Origin: Oscillospiraceae bacterium
GTDB taxonomy: Bacteria; Bacillota; Clostridia; Oscillospirales; Oscillospiraceae
Assembly: GCA_021200935.1 (NCBI GenBank)
Contig: JAJQFY010000153.1
Location: 15,500 to 51,674 of the forward strand
Length of the DNA: 36,175 nt
Direction of reading: 5' to 3'
Part shown: positions 14,265-22,957 of the stretch, one piece after another
How the letters are laid out: each line of letters starts with the position of its first letter
Position numbering within the stretch: the first letter of the stretch is position 1
The notes under the pieces: generated by a model
Database searches by the model: none
What the model saw: the letters and a program-made list of their open reading frames with translations, nothing else
What the model was told of the DNA's origin: nothing
Position numbers and translations under genes: made by a program

Positions 14265-15395
14265 TCAGCTCACAGAGACAAACAGGTCGTAGGCCTGCTG
14301 CATAATATCGTACAGGACATACTCCTCAGTGTCTACCGTTTCCGTAATGCGGCCATTGTCGATAAAGACGTTCTGCTGGGTCTCATACACGGTCTTGATG
14401 GCGTCCATGTCGCCGCAGACATCCAGGATGGTGTACCAGTCGGCCTCCTCCAGGCACTCAAGCATGGTGTCCTCGTCCACATCCAGGTGATGGGCCAGGT
14501 TGATGGCGGTCTCCTCAATGTTGGCGGCACGCCACTCGTGGGCCAGGTTCAGAGCCGCGCCGAAGCGAACCAGCACGTCGGAGTTCTCCTCGGCATACTC
14601 AGCGGTGGTGATGTAGCTGGAGGGGAAGATGGCGGAATCCAGGAAGTCGGCGTTGCCGCCCAGGTTAATGCAGCTATCCCCAAGCTGGGTCTGCACGGTG
14701 ACGCTGTTGGGACTCCAGATGGCGCAGGCGTCAACCTGGCCGGAGATCATGGCGGTGGTCATAACGTCCACGGTCATCTCCACCAGCTCCACGCCGTCCT
14801 CGGTCAGACCGGCGGAGTAAAGCACCTGCTGAAGGATGATCTCAGAGGAGGTGCCGGACTGAACGGCAATGGTCTTGCCAGCCAGGTCGGCGGCGGTAGT
14901 AATGCCGCGGTCGGCGTTGGCCAGCACGCAGTCGGACAGGGAGGTGGTGTGATCCATAGCGAAGATGACGGCGTTGCCTTCAATGCAGAGGGCATGAGCG
15001 CCGTGGCCGATCTGGGAGATGTCGATGTCGCCGGAGGCCATAGCCGCGATCTCAGCGGGGCCGCCCTCGAACTCGTAGACCTCCACGTTCAGGCCGAACT
15101 GCTCGAAGTAGCCCTGGTCAATGGCGACAAACAGCGTAGCGGCGGAACCCATGTTAGGCATATAGGCCACGCGGACAGTGACTTCCTCGTACTCAGTGGC
15201 TTCGGCCTCGGCTTCCGCCTCGACTTCCTCGGTCTCAGGCTTAGCCTCGTCCTCGGTTTCGGCGGCCTCTTCCGTCTCAACCGTCTCTTCGGTCTCAGCG
15301 GCGTCGGCAGCCTCGTCGCCGGAGCTGCTGGAGCCGCAGGCCGCCAGGCCCAGCACCATACACAGCGCCAGCAGCAGTGCAAGTAGCTTTTTCAT
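14265..15395 (-). CDS. ABC transporter substrate-binding lipoprotein, NitT/TauT (taurine/sulfonate/nitrate) family
   Basis: Extracytoplasmic binding lipoprotein of 376 residues. The signal peptide ends in lipobox LAAC (Cys20). It is followed by an unusually acidic linker (about 25-70, runs of E, A and T), then the NMT1/TauA-like domain starting VTVRVAYMPNMGSAATLFVA. Typical segments follow: GYFEQFGLNVEVYEFEGGPA, AMASGDIDI and DLAGKTIAVQSGTSSE. The family carries aliphatic sulfonates, taurine, nitrate or pyrimidine precursors, so a sulfonated or anionic substrate is plausible. It lies 73 bp downstream of the ATPase with its own AGGAGG. There is no sugar-type binding protein or PTS in the window, so this is the only dedicated importer of the cluster. 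Confidence 0.9.
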   Translation of the reverse strand: MKKLLALLLALCMVLGLAACGSSSSGDEAADAAETEETVETEEAAETEDEAKPETEEVEAEAEAEATEYEEVTVRVAYMPNMGSAATLFVAIDQGYFEQFGLNVEVYEFEGGPAEIAAMASGDIDISQIGHGAHALCIEGNAVIFAMDHTTSLSDCVLANADRGITTAADLAGKTIAVQSGTSSEIILQQVLYSAGLTEDGVELVEMTVDVMTTAMISGQVDACAIWSPNSVTVQTQLGDSCINLGGNADFLDSAIFPSSYITTAEYAEENSDVLVRFGAALNLAHEWRAANIEETAINLAHHLDVDEDTMLECLEEADWYTILDVCGDMDAIKTVYETQQNVFIDNGRITETVDTEEYVLYDIMQQAYDLFVSVS

Positions 15396-15468
15396 TCTTG
15401 TTGTATCCTCCTGTTGGATTATTTATAGCATCCCGTAAACGGGGAGTGCCCTTGGAAAATGCGCCGCC

Positions 15469-16260
15469 TTACTTGCGGACGGCCAGGTATTCCTGATAGA
15501 CCTGGTTCCAGATATAGTTTTTCAGCTCCAGGAACCGGGGGGACATTTTGGTTTTCTGGTCTCTGGGGTAGGGGATGTCGATGTCCACAACGTCCTTCAC
15601 CCGACCAGGGCGGGCGCACATGACCACCACGCGCTCGGCCAGGATGATGGCCTCCTCCACGTCGTGGGTGATGAAAAAGCAGGTCTTCTGCTCCTTCTCC
15701 CAGGTCTCCAAAAGCTCAGACTGGAGCTGCGTCCGGGTCTGGGCGTCCAGCGCGCCGAAGGGTTCGTCCATCAGCAGAACCTTGGGGTTTACGGCGTAGG
15801 CCCTGGCAATGGCCACCCGCTGCTTCATGCCGCCGGAAAGCTCCTTGGGATAAGACTTGGCAAAAGCCTCCAGATCCACCATTTTCAGATATTTATGGGT
15901 GATCTCCGCCCGTTCCTCCTTGTCCACGCCCTGGAGCTTCAGACCAAACTCCACGTTTTTCTCCACCGTAAGCCAGGGGAACAGGGCGTACTGCTGGAAC
16001 ACGATGCCTCGATCCGGGCCGGGGCCTTCCACCGGCTTTCCGTCCACCAGAACGGAACCCTCCGTGGGGGCCTCCAGGCCGCCGATGATATTCAAAATTG
16101 TGGATTTACCGCAGCCGGAGGGACCGACAACGCAGACAAACTCGTTTTCATGCACGTCCAAATCCATGCCGTTTAAGGCGACGACCTCGCCGTTGCGGCT
16201 GTTGAATTTCTTGACAACGTGGTCGATTTTGACCTTTACTGCTGAATCGTTTCCTGCCAT
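15469..16260 (-). CDS. ABC transporter ATP-binding protein, NitT/TauT family
   Basis: Cytoplasmic ATPase of 263 residues that powers the adjacent importer. It has Walker A GPSGCGKST (about 43-51), the Q loop in VFQQYALFPWLTVEKN, signature LSGGMKQRVAIARA, Walker B VLLMDEPFGALD, and the switch His in FITHDVEEA. The C-terminal end (IPYPRDQKT) is like SsuB/TauB proteins. It begins inside the end of the permease gene (25-bp overlap), which means coupled translation. Confidence 0.94.
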   Translation of the reverse strand: MAGNDSAVKVKIDHVVKKFNSRNGEVVALNGMDLDVHENEFVCVVGPSGCGKSTILNIIGGLEAPTEGSVLVDGKPVEGPGPDRGIVFQQYALFPWLTVEKNVEFGLKLQGVDKEERAEITHKYLKMVDLEAFAKSYPKELSGGMKQRVAIARAYAVNPKVLLMDEPFGALDAQTRTQLQSELLETWEKEQKTCFFITHDVEEAIILAERVVVMCARPGRVKDVVDIDIPYPRDQKTKMSPRFLELKNYIWNQVYQEYLAVRK

Positions 16261-16994
16261 CCTGTAAGCTTCCTTTCCAAAAACTTGACGATACGTTCAA
16301 AGATGATGCCCAGCAGCACCACGTCCATCTGGTAATAACCGCTGGCCTTTTGGATCATCATGCCAAGGCCCCGGTCGCCGCCGACGATTTCGGAGGCCAT
16401 CAGCGTGGTCAGAGAGGTGGACAGGCCCAGCCGGGCGGCCACCAGTATGTACGGTGTGGAGGCGGGGAGGGTGATGCGGAAGAAGATGTCCCGCTGCTTG
16501 GCGCCCAGAACCCGGGCAGCCTTTATAAGCGTGACGTCCACGCCCTTCACGCCCTGGTAGACGGTGACGACCATGACCAGGAAGGCGGCGATGGCGATAA
16601 CCGTCACCTTGCCGGTGTTGCCGATGCCCAGGGCGGCGGTGATCAGGAACACATAGGCCAGGGGCGGGATGTTGCGGATGAACATGATCCAGGGCTCCAC
16701 CACATGGCGGAACGGCTCATACCAGACCATTAAAAACGCCGTGGGAATGGCCAGGACAAAGGCGCAGAAGAAGCCGGTCAGCACGCGGGACAGGGAACTC
16801 CAGATATGCTCCCACAGAATGCCGCTGGTAAACCCCTTGTCCACAAAGGCGAGCCAGACCTTATAGGGGTTTGCGAAAATGACGGGCCAGCGGCTGGAGG
16901 CCAGCAGCCACAGGGCCACGGCCACGCCCAGAGAGATGATCAGCCAGACAAAATTTGGTATCTTTGCCCAGACGGATGATTTTTTCAGGTTCAT
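16236..16994 (-). CDS. ABC transporter permease, NitT/TauT (SsuC/TauC) family
   Basis: Membrane permease of 252 residues with about six membrane segments. The cytoplasmic coupling loop near the C-terminus reads LMASEIVGGDRGLGMMI, the EAA-type motif of SsuC/TauC proteins, and FIRNIPPLAYVFLITAALG is also family-typical. It starts at ATG with GGAGG seven bases upstream. It is the first gene of the importer trio and follows a 108-bp AT-rich gap with its own probable promoter. Substrate is inferred to be a sulfonate-like anion from family only. Confidence 0.93.
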   Translation of the reverse strand: MNLKKSSVWAKIPNFVWLIISLGVAVALWLLASSRWPVIFANPYKVWLAFVDKGFTSGILWEHIWSSLSRVLTGFFCAFVLAIPTAFLMVWYEPFRHVVEPWIMFIRNIPPLAYVFLITAALGIGNTGKVTVIAIAAFLVMVVTVYQGVKGVDVTLIKAARVLGAKQRDIFFRITLPASTPYILVAARLGLSTSLTTLMASEIVGGDRGLGMMIQKASGYYQMDVVLLGIIFERIVKFLERKLTGWQETIQQ

Positions 16995-17042
16995 CTCATT
17001 ACCTCCATGAAACGATAAAAATCCACAAAATTATCTATCAAC

Positions 17043-17066
17043 ATTATAAAGTCATTTGTGCAAATG
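17043..17066 (-). promoter_or_regulatory. Possible promoter and operator before the importer genes
   Basis: On the minus strand a perfect TATAAT (17043-17048) lies about 50 bp upstream of the permease start. Immediately upstream of it is the inverted repeat CATTTG-CA-CAAATG (17053-17066), placed between the -10 and the expected -35. The -35 is poor, which is usual for activated promoters, so control by the response regulator is possible. The gap 16995-17102 is strongly AT-rich and holds no gene. Confidence 0.5.
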
Positions 17067-17102
17067 TACAGTGTGAAATTTTTTCATACTTTTTCAAAAT
17101 TT

Positions 17103-18257
17103 TTACAATCGGGCCATGGTGGGAAGACCGCCGCCGGTCAGTGGACGGCACCAGTCCACAAAGTCCCGGGTCACGCTCTGGCCGTCAGGGGATATGAACG
17201 CGTCCGGCATACGCCGTTCGCCCAGCATGACCTCCTCAATGGGGGCCAGGAAGGTCTCCACGCCGTATTCCGGCCCGGCAATGCGGCGAAAGGCCACCAT
17301 CTTCCGATTTTCGCCGCCCAGAACGGCCTGACAGGCGATCCGTCCGGCCAGCTCGGCCTCGGCGGCGTCCACCGGGGACTGCCAGGCAATGGAGGCGCGG
17401 GCCAGGATACCTGGCTTTTCGCTCCGGGCCTTGATGCCCAGCCGCCGCACCACAAGCTGTGCCAGGTGGGAGGACACGTCCCCGAAATAGACGCTGCGGC
17501 CCGTCTGGAACAGGGGCGGCACGATGGGGGTTCCCGTTTCGTCCCGCAGGCCCTCGCTGGCTACCACAATGACGCCGCCCAGCCGGTCATACAGGGTTTT
17601 GACGGTGTCCAAAAATTCCTCCTCCCGGAAGGGCCGTTCCGGCAGATAAATCAAATGTGGCGCGTCGCCAGAAAGCTCGGCGGCCAGGGCGGAGGCGGCG
17701 GTTGTCCAGCCCGCGTTGCGGCCCAGAGCCTCCACAATGATCACATGAATGGGCAGGGAGCGCACGTCCGCCGCCAGCTCCCGGATGGTTCCGGCCATAT
17801 AGCGGGCCATGCTGCCATAGCCGGGGCAGTGGTCGGTGACGGCAATATCGTTGTCGTGGGTCTTGGGGATGCCCATGACCCGGATGCCGCGGGACTGGCA
17901 CACGTCGCCCAGCTTGCCGCAGGCGTCCATGGTGCCGTTGCCCCCGTTCATCAGCACATAGCGGATATTATGGGCCTCCAGCACCTCCGTCATGCGCGCA
18001 TAATCCGCCTGCTCCAGGGCGTCCCGTGAGGTTCCCAGAAGGGAGCCGGGGGTGGAGGGAAGAAGGGAAAGCGTCTCCTCCGGCAGGGTTGAAAGCTCCG
18101 TCAGCCGCTCCCGCAGAAGGCCCCCGGTGCCGCCGACTGCGCCATAGACCCGTTCCACCTCGCCGCTGTCCATGGCCTCCCTGACCGCCCCATATAAGGA
18201 GCAATTCAATACTGCGGTAGGCCCTCCGCCATGAATAATAACCATATTCCCCCGCAA
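17103..18257 (-). CDS. 6-phosphofructokinase family kinase (PPi/ATP-PFK group)
   Basis: Sugar-phosphate kinase of 384 residues, typical of the longer PFK group. Motifs are GGGPTAVLN (10-18), GGNGTMD (105-111), PKTHDND (131-137, catalytic Asp within TxDND) and EALGRNAGW. The residues that tell phosphoryl donors apart are mixed: Gly at the ATP-type position of GGNG, but Lys in PKT as in pyrophosphate enzymes. The same Gly/Lys pairing occurs in trypanosomatid ATP-dependent PFKs, so the donor is uncertain. The TTG at 18257 is preferred because the family starts MxGNxxI and a GAGG lies upstream; ATG 18245 is the alternative. Its position at the head of the cluster suggests it phosphorylates C1 of the ketose made by the isomerase or deaminase. 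Confidence 0.85.
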   Translation of the reverse strand: MRGNMVIIHGGGPTAVLNCSLYGAVREAMDSGEVERVYGAVGGTGGLLRERLTELSTLPEETLSLLPSTPGSLLGTSRDALEQADYARMTEVLEAHNIRYVLMNGGNGTMDACGKLGDVCQSRGIRVMGIPKTHDNDIAVTDHCPGYGSMARYMAGTIRELAADVRSLPIHVIIVEALGRNAGWTTAASALAAELSGDAPHLIYLPERPFREEEFLDTVKTLYDRLGGVIVVASEGLRDETGTPIVPPLFQTGRSVYFGDVSSHLAQLVVRRLGIKARSEKPGILARASIAWQSPVDAAEAELAGRIACQAVLGGENRKMVAFRRIAGPEYGVETFLAPIEEVMLGERRMPDAFISPDGQSVTRDFVDWCRPLTGGGLPTMARL

Positions 18258-18304
18258 GCAAATCGCCTCGCTTTCGCCGTTATCCGGCACGACATAGGTA
18301 TAAT

Positions 18305-18346
18305 CTGATAGCCTATACTTTATCAGACACGCCGCGTATTTGCCAA
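18305..18346 (-). promoter_or_regulatory. Promoter with inverted repeat upstream of the PFK-like gene
   Basis: On the minus strand TTGGCA (18341-18346), 18 bases, TAAAGT (18317-18322) gives a plausible promoter about 60 bp from the TTG start. The inverted repeat CTGATA-N10-TATCAG (18305-18326) covers the -10 and start region, a position suited to repression. Confidence 0.5.
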
Positions 18347-18375
18347 GAGGGAGGACAATAGGAAACGCCGGGGCA

Positions 18376-19410
18376 TTACCGCTTCATGCTTCCAATGAAC
18401 ATCGCATCCCCAAAGGAGAAAAATCTGTACCGCTTTTCCACCGCCTCCTGATAGGCCGCCAGGATGTTTTCCCTTCCGGCCAGGGCGGAGACCAGCATGA
18501 CAAGGGTGGAGCCGGGGAGGTGGAAGTTTGTCACCAGGGCGTCTATGCACCTGAACTGATAACCGGGATAGATGAATATATTTGTCCAGCGGCTGCCGGG
18601 CTGTATAGTGCCGTCCGGGTCGGCAAAGCTCTCCAGCGTCCGGCAGGAGGTGGTGCCGACGGCGATAACGCGGCCCCCCTGGCGGCGGGTGCGGTTGATA
18701 ATGTCCGCCGTTTCCTGGCTGACGGTGCAAAGCTCGGAGTGCATTTCATGCTCCTCGATGTTTTCCGCCTTCACGGGGCGGAAGGTGCCAAGGCCCACAT
18801 GGAGGGTGACGAAGCACTCCTGCACCCCCATGGCCCGTATTTTTTCCAGCAGCTCCTGGGTGAAATGCAGACCCGCCGTAGGGGCGGCGGCGCTGCCCGG
18901 TTCGCGGGAATAGACGGTCTGATACCGCTCCGGGTCGTCAAGCTGGGCCTTGATATAGGGGGGCAGAGGCATCTGGCCCAGACGCTCCAAAAGCTCCAGG
19001 AAAATGCCCTGATAGGAGAATCGAATGATTCGGTTGCCCCCCTCGGCCACCGATTCCACAACGCCGGTCAGCTCCCCGTCCCCAAAGGTGACAGAGGTGC
19101 CAGGGCGCATTTTTTTGCCCGGTCGGGTCAGGCACTCCCAGCGATTTTCCCCCAGGTCACGCAGCAGCACCACCTCCGCCGCCCCTCCTGTGGGGCGGAC
19201 GCCGAAAAGCCGGGCGGGGATGACCCGTGAATCGTTCATCACCAAACAGTCCCCTGGCCGGAGATAGTCCGGCAGGTCATAGAAATGGCGGTGTTCCACA
19301 GCGCCGGTGTCCTTATCCAGCACCAGAAGCCGGGAGCTGTCCCGCTGTTCCAGGGGCGTTTGGGCGATCAGCTCCTCCGGCAGATCATACATAAAATCCG
19401 ATGTTTTCAA
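18376..19410 (-). CDS. queA: S-adenosylmethionine:tRNA ribosyltransferase-isomerase QueA
   Basis: Makes epoxyqueuosine from preQ1 at the tRNA wobble position, taking the ribosyl group from SAM. The 344-residue length is typical. N-terminal [23 protein letters not shown] is the family signature, followed by [45 protein letters not shown] and [13 protein letters not shown]. The start is TTG at 19410, because homologues begin MKTSDF and a CGGAG site lies upstream; the ATG after SDF would clip the domain. It begins 2 bp after the stop of the SpoIID-like gene, so it is translationally coupled to it. This is the boundary between housekeeping genes and the accessory cluster. Confidence 0.95.
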   Translation of the reverse strand: MKTSDFMYDLPEELIAQTPLEQRDSSRLLVLDKDTGAVEHRHFYDLPDYLRPGDCLVMNDSRVIPARLFGVRPTGGAAEVVLLRDLGENRWECLTRPGKKMRPGTSVTFGDGELTGVVESVAEGGNRIIRFSYQGIFLELLERLGQMPLPPYIKAQLDDPERYQTVYSREPGSAAAPTAGLHFTQELLEKIRAMGVQECFVTLHVGLGTFRPVKAENIEEHEMHSELCTVSQETADIINRTRRQGGRVIAVGTTSCRTLESFADPDGTIQPGSRWTNIFIYPGYQFRCIDALVTNFHLPGSTLVMLVSALAGRENILAAYQEAVEKRYRFFSFGDAMFIGSMKR

Positions 19411-19412
19411 AA

Positions 19413-21542
19413 TCAATATGCTCCGTATTGCAGATTTGTACCCGTGTAGTAGAAGCCCAGAATGTCCTGGTAATCCTTGTCGTAATACTGGGCCATGGCA
19501 TAGGCGCCCCACTGGCTCATGCCCACGTTGTGGCCGTAGCCATAGCGGGTGCAGGTAAAGCTGTCTGTGTCGGCGTCATAGGTGACGCTGTAGCGGTAGG
19601 AATAGACCGTAAAGCCAAAGGCGCTGAGAAAATCCCACCGGCTGAAGGACGAGCTTTGGGAAACGGTGGCGGTATTGCCGTTTACGTCCGTTATGGTAAT
19701 GCTCTCCACATTGCCTGTGCCGGAATAGGTGTTCACCGTAATGCCGTCGGCGGCAATGGTTCCCAGGCCCAGCTTGGAGGCCAGGGAGGACATGGCGGTG
19801 CCTGTCCTGGATTCGGTGATGGTGTAGGCATAGTTGGAAATCAGGCTCTCGGCGGCGGCCTCATAGGGGTCGAGCTTGCCGGTGAGATAGGCGACGGTGC
19901 CGCCCCACACATGGGCCGCGTCCTCTGTGGCCCCGCCGTCCGAGGCAAAGAAGGCGCAGGCGCAGATAGACCCGTTATAGGTCAGATATACCCCCTCCGT
20001 GGCGTCCGCTGCCGCGTCGGTGGCGGAGAAATAGCTCTCCGAATAGGTGATGGCCCGGCCCCGGTACAGGGCGCTGCCGTAGTCGCATATCACGTCGAAG
20101 CCGTATTGGGAATAGGCCGACCAGTCGCAGGTCATCACCATGCTGCGAACGGCTACGGCCATGGCCTTCAGCGTCTCACTGGGCCAGGTGTTGGACACCT
20201 CATAGGGGATCACGCCCTTCACATAGTCCTCCACGTCAACGTAGTTTATCAGGGTGATATTGCCGCTGTGGTAATACGCCTGCCGGAACTCAAAGGCCCC
20301 GTAATAGCGGTATTCGCCGTTTACGCAGGTGACGGAATCGGTGTCCGCGGGGCTGATGGCAAAGGCGTCGGTAAAGGTGTAGCTGTTCCCGCCGCTGTCT
20401 GTTACCGTGAATGTGCTGCCGTCGGTGGTGACGGTAACGGTGCTGCCGCTTAGGGTTCCGCTCTGGGTGTAGGTTCGGTCAGACATTGTCCCATATGTAA
20501 AGCCGCCGCTGCTTTCCAGGGTGACGGTGGAGGCGCTGGTGTCGTAATACTTTGTGCTGACGAACAAGCCCACCCGGATGGTCTGGGCCGGAACGGACAC
20601 GGTGCTGCTCAGGAAGGTAGCCAGGGTGTCCGCCGTATCCTCCGGCGAGGGCGAGGCGGTGACGGAGGGGAGGATGGTATTGGTATCCGACGAGGTAGCG
20701 TCCTTAGAGCTGTCCGCCGCTGCCAGACGCTGGAAGATGGCCGCGGCCTCCGCCCTGGAGGCGGCGTTTTGGGGGCAGAAGTTGCCGTCGGTGCGGCCCT
20801 CAATGATTCCGTATTGCTGCATGGCGTATACGTCTGAATAGGCCCAGGAGCTGATGGAGGTGTCGTCCGTGAAGAGCGATGTGGAGGCGGACGTCGCCAG
20901 CGACAGGCCAAAGCAGGTGATATAACGGTTGAGCATGGTACACATCTGCTCTCTCGTGATGTAATTGCTGGGGCCGAAAATATCCGAGGAGCCAAGGCCG
21001 GTGACAATGCCCTTCTCATGGGCCCAGACTGCGTAGCCCGCGTAATACTGGCTGTAGTCCACGTCGGAAAATACGTGGTAGCTGGCCTGTATATAATCCT
21101 CCCTGATGTAGCCGGTGTAGGAGCCGGCAGAGACCTTGTACCACTCTCCCGACTGGCCCACAATGGTAACGGACGTCCCCTGGCTCATGGTGGCGACCAC
21201 GCTGTAGGAGGTTCCCGGCCCGCTCCGCAGATTTACCCCGGAGGCGGTAATGGACGCGGTACACCAGGCGTCCGGGTCTACCCCGGCATAGCGGCCCAGA
21301 ACGGTGATAAACATGGCCCTGGTCATGCTTTTGCTTGGGGCAAAGGTGGAGCTGGTGATCCCCTGGAAAAGACCCTTTTCCGTCACATAGGACACGGCGT
21401 CATAATACCAGGCGGAGCTGGACACGTCGGAAAAATCGCTGACCGACGCTGCCGAGGCCGGTACCAGAAGCCCCAGCATAACAGCCAGCGCCAGCAAAAC
21501 GCCCAGCGCCCCCCATACAATTTTTCTCAGACCTTCCGTCAT
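19413..21542 (-). CDS. SLH- and SH3-domain SpoIID/LytB family protein
   Basis: Secreted protein of about 709 residues that probably cuts or remodels peptidoglycan. A signal peptide ends near VPASAAS. An SLH repeat ([17 protein letters not shown]) comes first. A bacterial SH3 domain ([27 protein letters not shown]) follows at about 105-155, then two more SLH repeats (to about 280), a Ser/Thr-rich linker, and a C-terminal SpoIID domain. That domain contains [34 protein letters not shown] and [17 protein letters not shown]. SpoIID is a lytic transglycosylase in sporulation; the SLH repeats suggest cell-wall anchoring here. The second ATG (21542) is chosen because GGAGG lies seven bases before it, while the first is only one base away. 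It is read from a perfect consensus promoter. Confidence 0.92.
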   Translation of the reverse strand: MTEGLRKIVWGALGVLLALAVMLGLLVPASAASVSDFSDVSSSAWYYDAVSYVTEKGLFQGITSSTFAPSKSMTRAMFITVLGRYAGVDPDAWCTASITASGVNLRSGPGTSYSVVATMSQGTSVTIVGQSGEWYKVSAGSYTGYIREDYIQASYHVFSDVDYSQYYAGYAVWAHEKGIVTGLGSSDIFGPSNYITREQMCTMLNRYITCFGLSLATSASTSLFTDDTSISSWAYSDVYAMQQYGIIEGRTDGNFCPQNAASRAEAAAIFQRLAAADSSKDATSSDTNTILPSVTASPSPEDTADTLATFLSSTVSVPAQTIRVGLFVSTKYYDTSASTVTLESSGGFTYGTMSDRTYTQSGTLSGSTVTVTTDGSTFTVTDSGGNSYTFTDAFAISPADTDSVTCVNGEYRYYGAFEFRQAYYHSGNITLINYVDVEDYVKGVIPYEVSNTWPSETLKAMAVAVRSMVMTCDWSAYSQYGFDVICDYGSALYRGRAITYSESYFSATDAAADATEGVYLTYNGSICACAFFASDGGATEDAAHVWGGTVAYLTGKLDPYEAAAESLISNYAYTITESRTGTAMSSLASKLGLGTIAADGITVNTYSGTGNVESITITDVNGNTATVSQSSSFSRWDFLSAFGFTVYSYRYSVTYDADTDSFTCTRYGYGHNVGMSQWGAYAMAQYYDKDYQDILGFYYTGTNLQYGAY

Positions 21543-21594
21543 GTTCATTCCTCCATCTCTTTCTGCGTTTTTTTATTTCTATAAATCCCCTTTT

Positions 21595-21623
21595 ATTATA
21601 AAGCCTGGCGGAAATTATGTCAA
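21595..21623 (-). promoter_or_regulatory. Perfect consensus sigma-A promoter for the SpoIID-queA unit
   Basis: The minus strand reads TTGACA, exactly 17 bases, TATAAT, about 53 bp upstream of the start. Both boxes match consensus fully, so strong constitutive transcription is expected. It is back to back with the asd promoter. Confidence 0.88.
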
Positions 21624-21659
21624 TCAAAAGAAAAAAGAGGCGATATACGCAAAAAACAC

Positions 21660-21688
21660 TTGCATCCCAGGTATAAACGTGGTAAGAT
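21660..21688 (+). promoter_or_regulatory. Sigma-A-type promoter for asd
   Basis: TTGCAT, 17 bases, TAAGAT. It gives a leader of about 93 bases before asd. The leader is too short for a lysine riboswitch and no aptamer was recognised. Confidence 0.65.
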
Positions 21689-21787
21689 ACACGACACACG
21701 GACAAATGACTTTTATGTGGGGACATTTCTTTGACGTTCCTCACAATCCAAAAGCAAAGGCATAGACTATATCAGGAGGTCAAAGGA

Positions 21788-22873
21788 ATGAACAAACTCA
21801 AAGTAGGCGTTATCGGCGGAACAGGCATGGTGGGGCAGCGGTTCGTATCGCTGCTGGCGGATCATCCCTGGTTTGAGCTGACCGCCATTGCCGCCAGCAG
21901 CCGCAGCGCCGGAAAGACTTATGAAGAGGCCGCCGGGAGCCGCTGGGCGCTGGAGGTTCCCATGCCGGAGAAGGCCAAGGGCATTGTTGTCCAGAGTGCT
22001 ACTGACGACAAGGAGGCCATCGCCTCTCAGGTGGATTTCGTCTTTTCCGCTGTAGATATGCAGAAGGATGAAATCAAGGCCCTGGAGGAGGCATACGCGA
22101 AGCTGGAATGTCCTGTGGTTTCCAACAACAGCGCCCACCGCTGGACCCCGGACGTGCCTATGGTGGTGCCGGAGATTAACCCGGGCCATCTGGACATTAT
22201 TCCCGCCCAGCGCAAGCGTTTGGGGACAAAGCGGGGCTTCATCGCCGTAAAATCGAATTGCAGCCTGCAAAGCTACGTTCCGGCCCTCCACCCTCTGAAG
22301 GACGAATTTGGTCTGACGGAGGCCCTGGTCTGCACCTACCAGGCCATTTCCGGGGCGGGCAAGACCTTTGAGACTTGGCCGGAGATGGTGGACAATGTTA
22401 TTCCCTACATCGGCGGCGAGGAGGAGAAGTCCGAGCAGGAGCCGATGAAGCTGTGGGGACACATTGAAAACGGTGAAATCGTGAACGCGGACGGCCCCTC
22501 CATTACAGCCCAGTGCCTGCGGGTGCCGTGCAGCAACGGCCACATGGCGGCGGTGTTCGCTCGCTTCGCCAAAAAGCCCTCCAAGGAGGAGATCCTGGCC
22601 CGCTGGGCCGCGTACCAGGGCAAGCCCCAGGCGCTTGGTCTGCCCTCCGCGCCGAAGCAGTTTTTGCATTATTTTGAGGAGGACAACCGGCCCCAGACCA
22701 GGCTTGACCGCAATCTGGAGGGGGGCATGGCCGTCAGCATTGGCCGCCTGCGCCCGGACACCCAGTATGACTATAAGTTTGTCTGCCTGAGCCACAACAC
22801 CCTGCGGGGCGCGGCGGGCGGCGCGGTTCTGCTGGCCGAGCTGCTCTGCGCGGAGGGGTGGCTAGACCGCTGA
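21788..22873 (+). CDS. asd: Aspartate-semialdehyde dehydrogenase
   Basis: Reduces aspartyl-4-phosphate to aspartate semialdehyde with NADPH, the branch point for lysine/diaminopimelate, threonine and methionine. The 361 residues start KVGVIGGTGMVGQRFVSLL, the NADP fold. Catalytic Cys158 is in VKSNCSLQSY, and the active-site His is in SNGHMAAVFARF. Motifs such as CTYQAISGAGKTF and the overall form match the archaeal/fungal-type subgroup, which is somewhat longer than the common bacterial enzyme. The ATG at 21788 follows AGGAGG by eight bases; the longer ORF start at 21731 lacks a ribosome site. A strong terminator follows, then dapA, the next enzyme of the same pathway. Confidence 0.95.
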   Translation: MNKLKVGVIGGTGMVGQRFVSLLADHPWFELTAIAASSRSAGKTYEEAAGSRWALEVPMPEKAKGIVVQSATDDKEAIASQVDFVFSAVDMQKDEIKALEEAYAKLECPVVSNNSAHRWTPDVPMVVPEINPGHLDIIPAQRKRLGTKRGFIAVKSNCSLQSYVPALHPLKDEFGLTEALVCTYQAISGAGKTFETWPEMVDNVIPYIGGEEEKSEQEPMKLWGHIENGEIVNADGPSITAQCLRVPCSNGHMAAVFARFAKKPSKEEILARWAAYQGKPQALGLPSAPKQFLHYFEEDNRPQTRLDRNLEGGMAVSIGRLRPDTQYDYKFVCLSHNTLRGAAGGAVLLAELLCAEGWLDR

Positions 22874-22903
22874 CCTCCTGCTGACGATTACGAATCACAA
22901 AAG

Positions 22904-22936
22904 ATGCCGTGGGCTGAACGCCTGCGGCATTTTCTA
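22904..22936 (+). terminator. Rho-independent terminator after asd
   Basis: ATGCCGTGGGC and GCCTGCGGCAT form an 11-bp stem with two wobble pairs and a 5-base loop, followed by TTTTCTATTTC. It lies 30 bp after asd and just before the dapA ribosome site. It may act as an attenuator if dapA lacks its own promoter, since none is evident between them. Confidence 0.8.
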
Positions 22937-22957
22937 TTTCTTGTTAGGAGGATTATT

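Noticed and set aside
14241-15386. Plus-strand 381-residue ORF opposite the binding-protein gene
   Set aside because: Gly/His/Val-rich low-complexity shadow; the minus-strand lipoprotein has a signal peptide, lipobox and family motifs.
1-18257. Genomic island boundaries or mobile element
   Set aside because: No integrase, transposase, tRNA gene, att-like repeat or sharp composition shift was seen at either side; the accessory character rests on gene content only.
1-18257. Classical sulfoquinovose pathway
   Set aside because: No sulfoquinovosidase, YihS-type isomerase or YihV-type kinase is present in the window, and the NagA/NagB pair points to an acetylated amino sugar.
21689-21787. Lysine riboswitch in the asd leader
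   Set aside because: The leader is only about 93 bases, shorter than the lysine aptamer, and no characteristic folding was recognised.
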